From assembly GCA_031363915.1 (NCBI GenBank), contig JANLVI010000012.1, positions 191,169 through 255,168 on the forward strand: DNA of 64,000 nucleotides, in the 5' to 3' direction. A model generated the notes under the pieces. The model was not told where the DNA came from. It was given only the letters and a program-made list of their open reading frames with translations, and ran no database searches. The stretch is from JANLVI01 sp031363915 (GTDB lineage: Bacteria; Vulcanimicrobiota; Vulcanimicrobiia; Vulcanimicrobiales; Vulcanimicrobiaceae). Of this stretch, positions 44,528 through 53,056 are shown piece after piece (the first letter of the stretch is position 1; each line of letters opens with the position of its first letter). The translations under genes and the position numbers were made by a program.

Positions 44528-45958
44528 ATGCCGCGCGACACGCTTTGCAGCGCGTGCGACGCAGGCATCGAACTTTCAGACGACGGAAATACGTCCGCGA
44601 TGGCAATTGCGGGCTGGGTCGATTCGATTGATGATAACGTCGTGCGCGGATGGGCGTACAACCCGGGCGCCGCTACGCATGCCGAAGTTGAGATTTGGAT
44701 CGGCGAACGATTGATCGGTTCCGCGCTTGCCGCCGAGTATCGTAGCGATCTTGCGGCAGCCGGGGTCGGCGACGGGCACTGCGGATTCACGTTCCAACTT
44801 CCCGATTTTGGCTCGGAGACGATAACGGTCCGCGCCATTCACGCAGCAAACGGGGAGACGCTGAACGGCGGAATACGCATCCTGAGCGATACCGGTCTTA
44901 GCAAGAGCGATGTTTTCTCCGGTGTACTCGCTCGCGGACGGTGGATGGTTCACAGGATTCGCACGGATGGTGAATTCGTCGTCGAAGGCTGGGCGGTCCC
45001 ACCATTCGGCATGCCGATGGAGTTTGCGATCTCGCATAACGGTACGTTGCTCGAGCTGGTTTCTTGTGTCCCCTCAGCAGAAGCCGCGACGCGTTTCGAT
45101 ATTCCGCCCGGCTCGGGGGCGTATGATTTTATCGCGCGTGGTCCGCTCGTGCCTGGATCGTCGAGCACCGCTGCCCACGTCTTTGAATTTGTGAATCCGC
45201 GCACGGGCGAACCCTTCGATCCGCATCAGTCCGTCGCGCTGCAAATCGAACACGATGGCCCAATTCCTGATGAAGATCGCCGCAAACGTGTCGGCGGCTC
45301 CTCCGATTTACTGCCGTTCTTACAGCAAGGACTCTCCGCATATCTGCGCCTCGACCAGGTACTTGGCGAGTACTTCGGCTCGTCTTTTAGCGCATCGCGC
45401 GCGATTCTCGATTGGGGCTGCGGATGCGGACGCGTTTTTTCGCACTTGCCCGTCGAGTTGCTTGAACGCCTGACCGGAATCGACATCGATGCCGGCAGCG
45501 TCGCGTGGTGCCGAAGTGTCTATCCCGCGGCACGGTTCGAAACGATCGAACTCGACCCGCCGACGGCGCTTCCCACGTCGACGTACGACGTCATTTTCGG
45601 CATTTCGGTCTTCACGCATCTACTCGAACCTGCCGCAGAGGCATGGTTGCAAGAATTGCACCGTTTGAGCGCGCCGGGCGGAGCGATCCTCGTGACCGTT
45701 CTCGGCGATGTCGCCTGGGCAAACGCCGGGTTTTCACTCAATCGATTCATCGAGTTTCGCGCTTCCGGCTTTTACAACGCCGGGAAAAATACCGATCTCG
45801 ATGACGCGCAAGCCGACGCGAGCCAGTATTACAACACTTTCGTTTCGCGTCGTTACATCTATGAAAAATGGTCGCAGTATTTCGAGGTGCTCGACGTAAT
45901 CGCGGGCAGCATCGGCAACCACCAGGATCTCGTGGTTCTGCGGCGCAGGCCAAACTGA
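44528..45958 (+). CDS. GW-module / SAM methyltransferase fusion protein
   Basis: A 476-residue fusion. Residues 25-115 contain the GW/RPD/GF module in a variant form (RGWAY 40-44, RSDL 72-75, GF 86-87); residues 130-235 look like a second, weaker beta module (VVEGWAVPPFG). A class I methyltransferase follows: ILDWGCGCGRVFSHL for SAM, GISVFTHLLEPAAEAWL and LSAPGGAILVTVLGDVAW. A short Cys pair (CSAC) lies at the N-terminus. An internal ATG (codon 25) is an alternative start. The fusion ties the module seen at 1137 and 14545 to an enzyme, probably acting on a glycan or its lipid carrier. Confidence 0.82.
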   Translation: MPRDTLCSACDAGIELSDDGNTSAMAIAGWVDSIDDNVVRGWAYNPGAATHAEVEIWIGERLIGSALAAEYRSDLAAAGVGDGHCGFTFQLPDFGSETITVRAIHAANGETLNGGIRILSDTGLSKSDVFSGVLARGRWMVHRIRTDGEFVVEGWAVPPFGMPMEFAISHNGTLLELVSCVPSAEAATRFDIPPGSGAYDFIARGPLVPGSSSTAAHVFEFVNPRTGEPFDPHQSVALQIEHDGPIPDEDRRKRVGGSSDLLPFLQQGLSAYLRLDQVLGEYFGSSFSASRAILDWGCGCGRVFSHLPVELLERLTGIDIDAGSVAWCRSVYPAARFETIELDPPTALPTSTYDVIFGISVFTHLLEPAAEAWLQELHRLSAPGGAILVTVLGDVAWANAGFSLNRFIEFRASGFYNAGKNTDLDDAQADASQYYNTFVSRRYIYEKWSQYFEVLDVIAGSIGNHQDLVVLRRRPN

Positions 45959-46953
45959 TGTTGGGCGCACATTTCGAATCCGAAATTCGCGAACAGCCCG
46001 ATGTTTGGCGGCGCATCGCCGACTCGGAGAAAGCCGCGCAATTCGCGCATGCGATCGGCGATCGTTCGGTGCTCTTCGTGGGAAGTGGCAGTTCGCTCTT
46101 CGTCGGGATGCTCGGCGCTCTCGCGCTGCGGCGTCGTGGAATCCACGCGGTCGCACTTGCCGCGACGGAAGCACACTTCGATAACGAGGCCTATCGCGAC
46201 GCATGCGTCGTCGCGCTCTCGCAGTCGGGGACATCAGCGGACTTGCTCTCCGCGCTCGATATCTTGCGGCCAAAACAGCTCATCGCGATCACGAATAGCC
46301 CGTTTTCCCCGCTCGCAGAGCGCGCCAACGTGGTTATCGATATCGAAGCAGGTCCGGAAATCGCCGTGCCCGCGAGCAAGAGCGTCTCAGCTATGGCAGC
46401 AATTTTACTTTGGGGCGCGGCACTTCGTGCCGGCAAGAGCACGCGCAACGCCGCGACGCTCAGCGAAACCGCAGAAGACGTTTGCCGCTGGCTCGAGGGC
46501 GATGGGGTCGCGGAAGTCGGCGAAGCGGCACGACGACTCGCACCGCGCCGCGCGATCGTGATTGTCTCCGCCGGTTACGGCGTCCCGATTGCGATGGAGC
46601 TTGCCTTGAAGATCAAAGAAGCGAGTTACGTCCATGCGGAGGGCTTTGCGGCGGGCGAATTTCGCCATGGAAGTTCGGCGATGCTGGATGCATCGTGTGC
46701 GATCGTCGGGATCGTCGACGAACACGCGCGGAATTTCGTTAATCGCCCGCTCGCGGAAGCGGCAAAAGCCGAAGCCCTGCGCTATGTTATCGGCGGTCAC
46801 CTCGCCGATATTCCGCTTCTCGGCCCGGTCACCGGCGATGCGTTCAACACACTCGCCTGGCTCGTCGCCGGGCAGATGCTTGCGCTCAACGTCGGTCGCT
46901 GCGCGTACGTCGAGAGCGATAGCCCGCGCGGACTCTCGAAGTACGTCGTCTAG
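45958..46953 (+). CDS. Stand-alone SIS-domain sugar isomerase (GlmS C-terminal-like)
   Basis: The ATG overlaps the previous TGA by one base (TGATG), giving 331 residues. Two SIS domains are present: FVGSGSSLFVGMLGALALR and ALSQSGTSADLLSALDI in the first, IVSAGYGVPIAMELALKIKEA with SYVHAEGFAAGEFRHGS in the second. The C-terminus DSPRGLSKYVV resembles the GlmS tail. The N-terminal glutaminase domain of GlmS is absent, so it cannot use glutamine itself. It may use ammonia, deaminate a hexosamine phosphate, or isomerise a keto/aldo-sugar phosphate, as AgaS/FrlB-type proteins do. Confidence 0.88.
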   Translation: MLGAHFESEIREQPDVWRRIADSEKAAQFAHAIGDRSVLFVGSGSSLFVGMLGALALRRRGIHAVALAATEAHFDNEAYRDACVVALSQSGTSADLLSALDILRPKQLIAITNSPFSPLAERANVVIDIEAGPEIAVPASKSVSAMAAILLWGAALRAGKSTRNAATLSETAEDVCRWLEGDGVAEVGEAARRLAPRRAIVIVSAGYGVPIAMELALKIKEASYVHAEGFAAGEFRHGSSAMLDASCAIVGIVDEHARNFVNRPLAEAAKAEALRYVIGGHLADIPLLGPVTGDAFNTLAWLVAGQMLALNVGRCAYVESDSPRGLSKYVV

Positions 46954-46965
46954 CGAGAGGGCGAA

Positions 46966-48051
46966 GTGTTTTCGATCGCACCGCTTTCGGCAGCACCTAT
47001 CCCGTGGGTTCGCCCGAGCCGCTCGACCTCTCTCCCGCGGGGGAAGCGCGCGTGTTCGTCCGCGTGCGATTTTTCGATACGCGGGTGGGGAATCCGGGCC
47101 CGCTCGACGTGCGCGTCGTCGCCAATAAACCGATCGGACTCGGTAGCGTCCGCGCCCATCTTGCGGCGGTGACGAAGGCCGTTCCCGCCAGCGTCGCGCG
47201 TGCGATCGGCCCGCACGAAGTACAACTCGGATTTTTCCCGGAACTCGCGCCGAGCGGTGCGCGGATCGAACGCTACGCAAAAAACGGCCGGTTGAAAACG
47301 CTGGTGACGTTTGTCAAGCCAACCGCGACGTTTTGTGATGTTAACGTCGAGCCAAACTCGTCATACCGCTACCGCATCCGAATCGGTCGGCGTATCGTGG
47401 CGAGCCTGACCGTCGATACGCCGCCCGACGTCCCGCGCGCGACGGCGAACCCGATTCGCAGAAGACGATAGCGACGGCGCGACGGGCCGGATTGCGGTAT
47501 CTTCTGTTGCGCCTCACGTATGGCGAGTTTTGGCAGATCACTCCCGAAGCGAAACCGACGATCGACCGGCTCATCGATGAGGCCGCGGGCGCGGGGATCG
47601 CAATTCTCGCGTGGACCGTCCCGCGCGAATCGACCGCAGAAGATGTTGCGACGAACGCACGTGCACTAACGTATCGCACCCCGCTTGGGCACGGAATCAG
47701 TGGACGTGCAGTCGATCTCGAACGCGGCGAAGAGTTCCTCGGCGGCCGCGCGCGCGGCTGCGGTCGGCTCCCGTGCGCTCCTAATAGCGACGGTCGAAGA
47801 CCCCTATCTCGAGAAGCTCGATAATAAGCTGTTTCCGTATCGCACGATCGCGCGCAGCGCCGACGTCCTCCAACCGATGACGTATTGGCGGATGTTGCGC
47901 CCATACACGACGGTCGAGCGGCCCGCCGCCGGCGGAACTTGCAGTGAGTATTACGGAGGCGCGCCGCCTCGGTGCGAGCGGCCAGTCGTTCTACACCTGG
48001 ATTGGAACGACCGATGCGCAATGGGACGCGATTGCGCGCACGCCGTGGTAG
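46966..48051 (+). pseudogene. Frameshifted gene: beta domain plus TIM-barrel-hydrolase-like protein
   Basis: One protein of about 350 residues can be read only by changing frame. Segment 1 (from about 47004, possibly from GTG 46966 in another frame) has a fibronectin-like beta domain ending YRIRIGRRIVASLTVDTPP. Segment 2 (frame shift near 47460) reads AGLRYLLLRLTYGEFW and IAILAWTVPRES. Segment 3 (shift near 47746 in a GC dinucleotide run) reads SRALLIATVEDPYLEKLDNK and DVLQPMTYWRML. Segment 4 (shift near 47925, GC-rich) ends ITEARRLGASGQSFYTWIG and stop at 48049-48051. Each break lies in or beside GC-rich repeats, so assembly or slippage errors are possible as well as true decay. Confidence 0.6.
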
Positions 48052-48071
48052 CGGCGCCGGGTGGATAGCCC

Positions 48072-49184
48072 TTAAGCGACGCGCTCCGTTGCGATGCGCT
48101 CGAATGCCGAGAGTGCCGATGCGACGACTTGATCCATGTTGTAGTAGCGATACTCGGCTAACCGCCCGACGAACGTCACGTTGGCCTCGGCCGCAGCGCG
48201 AGCTGCGTATTTTGCAAAGAGCGCCTTGTTCTCGGGCGCCGGGATCGGATAGTACGGATCGCCCGCGGCGCTCGGAAACTCGCGCGCGATGGTCGTCTTC
48301 GGATGCGTCTGCCCGGTGAGGTGCTTGAACTCCGTCACGCGCGTGAACTGCTCGCTGCCGGGATAATTTACCACAGCCACGGACTGCTTCCATTCCACAT
48401 CGTGCGTCTCGAATTCGAACCGCAGCGAGCGATAGGGCAGCGGGCCGTAGACGTGACCGAAATACTCGTCGATGGGACCGGTGTAGATGACGTGATGGAA
48501 GCGCACGCGGTCTGCCGCCTCGGCAAACGTCGTCCCGAGCGCGAGGTCGATGCGCGGATGGTCGAGCATCCGTTCGAACATCGCGGCGAACCCGTCGCGC
48601 GGCATCGCCTGGAACGAATCGGAAAAATACCGCTCGTCACGGTTGGTGCGAATCGGGATGCGGCCGCAGACGGAGGCGTCGAGCTTACCTGGATCCAGAC
48701 CCCACTGTTTGCGGGTGTAGCCGCGAAAGAGCCGCTCGTAGAGCTCGCGGCCGATCTTTGAGACGATCGCGTCCTCGGAGTTGAGGATCCGCTTTATCGG
48801 CACGCGCCGCTCGTCGAAGTAGCGTTGCACTCCCGCTGCATCGAGGTCGAGGCCATACAGCGCCTGGAGCGTCGCGCCCGAGATCGGCAAGGGAACCGAG
48901 ACCCCCGCGACGTTTGCCAAAACCCGATGCTCGTACGGACGCCAATCCGTAAACCGGGAGAGGTAGCTGACGACGAGTTCGCTCGAGGTATGAAAAATGT
49001 GCGGCCCATACTGGTGAATGCGCACGCCGGCCGCATCGAGCGGGTCATAGGCGTTGCCCGCCACGTGCGGCCGTGTATCTACGACGAGCACGCGCGCCTC
49101 AAGCTCGCTTGCCAAGCGCTCGGCCAGGGTCGCTCCCGCGAAGCCCGCGCCGACCACGAGATAGTCGTAGGTCGAATTCACCAT
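48072..49184 (-). CDS. glf: UDP-galactopyranose mutase
   Basis: A 370-residue FAD enzyme that interconverts UDP-galactopyranose and UDP-galactofuranose. YDYLVVGAGFAGATLAERLA (5-24) is the FAD loop, VAGNAYDPLDAAGVRIHQYG and PHIFHT are signature motifs, and RGYTRKQWGLDP, NRDERYFSDSFQAMP and the TGPIDEYF segment complete the family pattern. The C-terminal YPIPAPENKALFAKYAARAA and RLAEYRYYNMDQVV motifs are also conserved. Its presence indicates galactofuranose in a surface glycan. Transcribed alone on the minus strand. Confidence 0.95.
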   Translation of the reverse strand: MVNSTYDYLVVGAGFAGATLAERLASELEARVLVVDTRPHVAGNAYDPLDAAGVRIHQYGPHIFHTSSELVVSYLSRFTDWRPYEHRVLANVAGVSVPLPISGATLQALYGLDLDAAGVQRYFDERRVPIKRILNSEDAIVSKIGRELYERLFRGYTRKQWGLDPGKLDASVCGRIPIRTNRDERYFSDSFQAMPRDGFAAMFERMLDHPRIDLALGTTFAEAADRVRFHHVIYTGPIDEYFGHVYGPLPYRSLRFEFETHDVEWKQSVAVVNYPGSEQFTRVTEFKHLTGQTHPKTTIAREFPSAAGDPYYPIPAPENKALFAKYAARAAAEANVTFVGRLAEYRYYNMDQVVASALSAFERIATERVA

Positions 49185-49288
49185 ATTTCCATTCGACGCC
49201 GGGGGAGCCGAAATCGTTTATCCCATCCGGCCCGGGGCCGAGCGGGCGGGCGGGTGGACGATACGCTCCTCGCTAAGTAGAAGGGAGG

Positions 49289-49960
49289 ATGTTACCAGAA
49301 CTTCTCGCGTGGTTCACCGGCAAAGAGCAGAACCGCCGGAAATTCCCGCGCAAGCGCAAGCCCTACCGCGCCACCTATAGTGTCGACGGTGCGGTCCAGC
49401 GTCCCGCCATCGGCCTCGACATCAGCGGCGGCGGCATCTGCATCCTCACGCAAGAAGCCGTCGGCCGCGATGAGTTCGACATTCGCGCGACCCTCGACAC
49501 GCGTTCGATCCGGTTGCGCGCGCGAACGGTGTGGCAAGACAACGTCACGCACCAGGGCAAAACGGTCTGGCGATACGGCATGCGGTTTACCGGTATTCCG
49601 GCGGACGATTGGGACGCGATCATCCGCTTCACGACCGACAAACCTGTCGCCGATGTGAACAAGGCCCAAGACGAACTCGTCACCGTCAAAATGACGGCCG
49701 ACGATACGGCGCGCCTCTTGCCTAAAGATCTGCAGACGAAATTGCTGATCATGCTCGTCGACCGCCGTAGGCTCGCACCGCTCGATGCGAAGGTCACGCC
49801 GCTCGTACAGTATTTTTATTCCGGCATCGCGCGCCACCAAGAGAAACTCATGCATCGCCTGACGATCCAATCCAAACTCGTCGGCGGCGAATCGACGGAA
49901 ATGTTCGAGACCCGTTTCGTGTTCGACGACAACGGCGAACAGATCCTGATCCTCAACTAA
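49289..49960 (+). CDS. PilZ-domain c-di-GMP-binding protein
   Basis: A 223-residue soluble protein. The PilZ signature is present: RKFPRKRKPYRATY (Arg-rich switch, about 18-31) and GLDISGGGICI (DxSxxG, 44-54). The barrel continues through WRYGMRFTGIPADDWDAIIRF. The C-terminal 100 residues are a charged helical segment with no recognised domain. PilZ proteins bind cyclic di-GMP and often regulate exopolysaccharide synthesis or motility, fitting the neighbouring Gmd/Rmd genes. A GGGAGG ribosome site lies directly against the ATG, an unusually short spacing. Confidence 0.9.
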   Translation: MLPELLAWFTGKEQNRRKFPRKRKPYRATYSVDGAVQRPAIGLDISGGGICILTQEAVGRDEFDIRATLDTRSIRLRARTVWQDNVTHQGKTVWRYGMRFTGIPADDWDAIIRFTTDKPVADVNKAQDELVTVKMTADDTARLLPKDLQTKLLIMLVDRRRLAPLDAKVTPLVQYFYSGIARHQEKLMHRLTIQSKLVGGESTEMFETRFVFDDNGEQILILN

Positions 49961-49976
49961 TCACCCAAAGGAAACC

Positions 49977-50954
49977 GTGGCTCAGAAGACTGCCCTCATC
50001 ACGGGTGTGACCGGACAGGACGGCTCGTACCTTGCCGAGCTGTTGCTCGAGCAGGGCTACCGCGTCGTCGGCATGACGCGCCGCTCGAGTACCGATGTCC
50101 ACGAACGCATCGAGCATATCGTCGACCGGATCGAAATCGTTTCGGGCGACCTGCTCGATCAAAGCTCGATCACGACGATCCTCGCCGACGTGCGCCCAAG
50201 CGAAATCTACAATCTTGCCGCTCAGTCGTTCGTTCCCGCGTCGTGGACGCAGCCGGTCCTCACTGGCGAGTTCACGGCACTTGGCGTCACACGCGTGCTC
50301 GAAGCGATCCGTTCCGTCGACAAGAGCATCCGTTTTTACCAGGCGTCGAGTTCGGAGATGTTCGGTAAGGTGCAACAGGTTCCGCAAGTGGAGACGACGC
50401 CGTTCTATCCGCGCAGCCCGTACGGCGTTGCCAAAGCGTACGGCCACTGGATTACCGTCAACTATCGCGAATCGTACGACCTCTTCGCCGTAAGCGGGAT
50501 CTTATTCAACCATGAGTCTCCGCGGCGCGGCAAAGAGTTCGTCACGCGCAAGATAACCGACGGCGTCGTGCGCATCAAACTCAAGATCGCAAGCGAACTA
50601 CGCCTAGGGAATTTAGATGCAGCGCGCGATTGGGGATTTGCCGGCGACTACGTCCGCGCGATGTGGCTTATGCTGCAGCAGGACGCGCCGGACGATTTCG
50701 TCGTTGCGACGGGCGAAGCACACACGGTACGTGAGTTTCTGCAGATCGCGTTCGGCGCCGTCGATCTCGACTACGAAAAATTCGTCGTCGTCGATCCGCG
50801 CTTCTATCGTCCGGCCGAAGTCGATCACCTCATCGGCGACCCGGCAAAAGCGAAGTCGAAGCTCGGTTGGCAGCCCAAAACGACGTTTGCCGAACTCGTC
50901 GAAATGATGGTTCGCGAAGATCTCGCGCGGTTGCGTCCGCTCGTCTCGGTCTAA
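49977..50954 (+). CDS. gmd: GDP-mannose 4,6-dehydratase
   Basis: A 325-residue extended SDR starting at GTG 49977 with AAGGAAA upstream. It converts GDP-D-mannose to GDP-4-dehydro-6-deoxy-D-mannose. Diagnostic stretches: ALITGVTGQDGSYLAELLLE (6-25), YNLAAQSFVPASWTQP, YQASSSEMFGKVQ, YPRSPYGVAKAYGHW (catalytic Tyr/Lys), GILFNHESPRRGKEFVTRKI and NLDAARDWGFAGDYV. It is followed by Rmd three bases downstream, together giving GDP-D-rhamnose for a D-rhamnose-containing polysaccharide. Confidence 0.95.
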   Translation: MAQKTALITGVTGQDGSYLAELLLEQGYRVVGMTRRSSTDVHERIEHIVDRIEIVSGDLLDQSSITTILADVRPSEIYNLAAQSFVPASWTQPVLTGEFTALGVTRVLEAIRSVDKSIRFYQASSSEMFGKVQQVPQVETTPFYPRSPYGVAKAYGHWITVNYRESYDLFAVSGILFNHESPRRGKEFVTRKITDGVVRIKLKIASELRLGNLDAARDWGFAGDYVRAMWLMLQQDAPDDFVVATGEAHTVREFLQIAFGAVDLDYEKFVVVDPRFYRPAEVDHLIGDPAKAKSKLGWQPKTTFAELVEMMVREDLARLRPLVSV

Positions 50955-50957
50955 GCC

Positions 50958-51884
50958 GTGCGCGTGCTCGTCACCGGCGCAAACGGATTCGTCGGTGGCT
51001 ACGCCGTCGGTGCTCTGCGCGCGCGGGGCGATGAGGTGATCGCCGCCGGTCATGGCGCCCCGGGTCTGCTGCCCCTCGACGTCCGCGATCCGCTGAACGT
51101 GCGCGGCGTGATCGACCTCGCGCAGGCCGATGCCATCGTGCATCTCGCCGCCCAAGCGTTCGTGCCGCAGTCGATCTCCGATCCGCTCGCGACGATCGAC
51201 ATCAACGCGATGGGGACGGCGCGCTTACTCGAAGCCGTGCGCGCCGCACGCGATGCCGGCGGAACGAATCCGCGCGTTTTGATCGTGAGTACCGCCGAAG
51301 TCTATGGCGCACAGCCGCCCGCGGCGTTTCCGCTGCGCGAGTCTACCCCGCCGGCTCCGGCGAATCCCTATGCGGCAAGCAAACTTGCCGCGGAGGCGTT
51401 CGGGATCGCTAGCGTGCATGCGTACGGACTCGACGTCATTATCGTACGTTCGTTCAACCACATCGGTCCCGGGCAAGACGACCGCTTCGTCGTCGCATCG
51501 TTTGCCGCGCAGCTCGCGAAGATCGCGCGCGGCGGACCCGCCGAGATGCTAATCGGCAATCTTTCCGCCGAGCGCGATTTTCTCGACGTGCGGGATGTCG
51601 TTCGCGCGTACGTCGCGCTGCTCGAGCGCGGTGAGCGCGGGCAGATATACAACGTGTGTAGCGGTGTTGCGGTACCGATTCGTGATGTCTTGCGGATGCT
51701 CGTGACTACGGCGCGCGTCGCCGTCGAGATTCGCGAAGATCCGGCGCGCATGCGCGCGAGCGATACCCCGCTCTTCGTCGGCGATGCATCGAAGTTGCGT
51801 GCTGCAACCGGCTGGGCGCCGCAGATCGCGCTCGAAACGTCGCTGCGCGATACGTATCGCGCGGCATACGAGCGCGCGGCATGA
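50958..51884 (+). CDS. rmd: GDP-6-deoxy-D-mannose (GDP-D-rhamnose) reductase
   Basis: A 308-residue SDR with a GTG start. The loop VTGANGFVGGYAVGAL binds NAD(P)H; VHLAAQAFVPQSISDP, VSTAEVYGAQPPA and NPYAASKLAAEAFG carry the catalytic Thr/Tyr/Lys. FNHIGPGQDDRFVVASFA and SAERDFLDVRDVVRAYV match GDP-4-keto-6-deoxymannose reductases (Rmd) better than GDP-fucose synthase, whose substrate loops differ. It stands directly behind gmd. Its stop overlaps the larC ATG (ATGA), although LarC works in an unrelated pathway. Confidence 0.9.
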   Translation: MRVLVTGANGFVGGYAVGALRARGDEVIAAGHGAPGLLPLDVRDPLNVRGVIDLAQADAIVHLAAQAFVPQSISDPLATIDINAMGTARLLEAVRAARDAGGTNPRVLIVSTAEVYGAQPPAAFPLRESTPPAPANPYAASKLAAEAFGIASVHAYGLDVIIVRSFNHIGPGQDDRFVVASFAAQLAKIARGGPAEMLIGNLSAERDFLDVRDVVRAYVALLERGERGQIYNVCSGVAVPIRDVLRMLVTTARVAVEIREDPARMRASDTPLFVGDASKLRAATGWAPQIALETSLRDTYRAAYERAA

Positions 51885-53056
51885 GAGCGGTCTACTTCGA
51901 TCAGATCGGCGGGTCGAGCGGCAACATGTTGCTTGGCGCGCTGGTCGACGCGGGCGCGCCGGTCGCCGAACTGGAGACGGCGCTGCGCACGATCCCGGTA
52001 AGCGGCTGGATGCTCGAACAAACACGCGTCATCAAGCGCGGTGTCGCGGCAACGTATTTCGATTTCATCGTCCCGGGCGAGGACGGGCATCCGGGAGCGG
52101 CGGCACATGGCCGGCATATCGATGAGGTGCTCGCCATCGTCGCGCGTTCGGGTCTTACCGCATCGCAGAAGGCGCGTGCATCGGCGATTTACGAGCGACT
52201 CGGCGAGGCGGAAGCGCGCGTCCACGGCACGACCGCCGACCAGGTACACTTTCACGAAGTCGGCGCGGTCGATGCGATCCTCGATGTTGCCGGCGCGTGC
52301 GTCGCGCTCGATTTGCTTGGGATCGAACGCGTCTATGCATCTGCTTATCCGCTCGGCAACGGTGAAATCGTCATGCAACACGGACGCTTTCCCAACCCGC
52401 CGCCTGCGACCGCCGACCTGATGCGCGGGGCGGCGACACGTTCGACGGACGTTGTCGGCGAACTCGTCACGCCCACCGCCGCTGCGATCCTCGCCACGCT
52501 CGTCGAACGCGTCGGCGAACGGCCGGCGATGACGTTCGAGCGGCATGGGTACGGTGCGGGCCGCAGCGATTTCCCAATGCCCAACGTCGTGCGCGCGACG
52601 ATCGGCGAACTCGGCGAGCGTTCGGCCACGACCGTCCGCGTGCTCGAAGCCAACGTCGACGATCTCTCACCCGAATATTTCGAACTCGCGATCGAACGCG
52701 TCTTTGCCGCCGGTGCGCTCGATGTGTGGCTCATGCCGATCACGATGAAAAAAGTGCGCCCGGCGGTCCTCTTTTCGGCGATCGTGCCGGTCGACCGCGC
52801 CGATGCGTGCGCCGAGGTGATCCTGATGCAAACCTCGACCATCGGGGTACGCTCGTACGACGTCGAGCGCTACGTCGCCGAACGGACAATCGAAGAACGC
52901 GAAACCCCGTACGGCCCGGTTCGCGTGAAGATCGCAACCATCGCGGGCCGTCCGCGCGCGACCCTCGAATACGACGATTTGCTCCGCATCGCGCGCGAGC
53001 ACAACCGACCCCTCGCCGACCTCGCCCGCGAACTCGAACGGATCCTCGACCTATGA
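51881..53056 (+). CDS. larC: Nickel-pincer cofactor biosynthesis protein LarC
   Basis: A 391-residue LarC, the CTP-dependent cyclometallase that inserts nickel into the pyridinium-dithiocarboxylate nucleotide. FDQIGGSSGNMLLGALVDAG (6-25), DQVHFHEVGAVDAILDVAG, PPPATADLM, LVTPTAAAIL and VLEANVDDLSPEYF are highly typical, as is the late MQTSTIGVRSYDVERY. In Lactobacillus plantarum LarC is made by a programmed frameshift from two frames; here it is one uninterrupted frame. Its stop overlaps larE (ATGA). LarB and a LarA-type racemase are not in the window. Confidence 0.95.
   Translation: MRAVYFDQIGGSSGNMLLGALVDAGAPVAELETALRTIPVSGWMLEQTRVIKRGVAATYFDFIVPGEDGHPGAAAHGRHIDEVLAIVARSGLTASQKARASAIYERLGEAEARVHGTTADQVHFHEVGAVDAILDVAGACVALDLLGIERVYASAYPLGNGEIVMQHGRFPNPPPATADLMRGAATRSTDVVGELVTPTAAAILATLVERVGERPAMTFERHGYGAGRSDFPMPNVVRATIGELGERSATTVRVLEANVDDLSPEYFELAIERVFAAGALDVWLMPITMKKVRPAVLFSAIVPVDRADACAEVILMQTSTIGVRSYDVERYVAERTIEERETPYGPVRVKIATIAGRPRATLEYDDLLRIAREHNRPLADLARELERILDL

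Noticed and set aside
46405..47280. Minus-strand frame of 291 codons
   Set aside because: It is opposite the SIS-domain gene and is composed mainly of Arg/Ala/Asp typical of antisense frames.
51368..52546. Minus-strand frame of 392 codons opposite rmd and larC
   Set aside because: Both sense genes are unmistakable and the antisense protein is arginine-rich shadow sequence.
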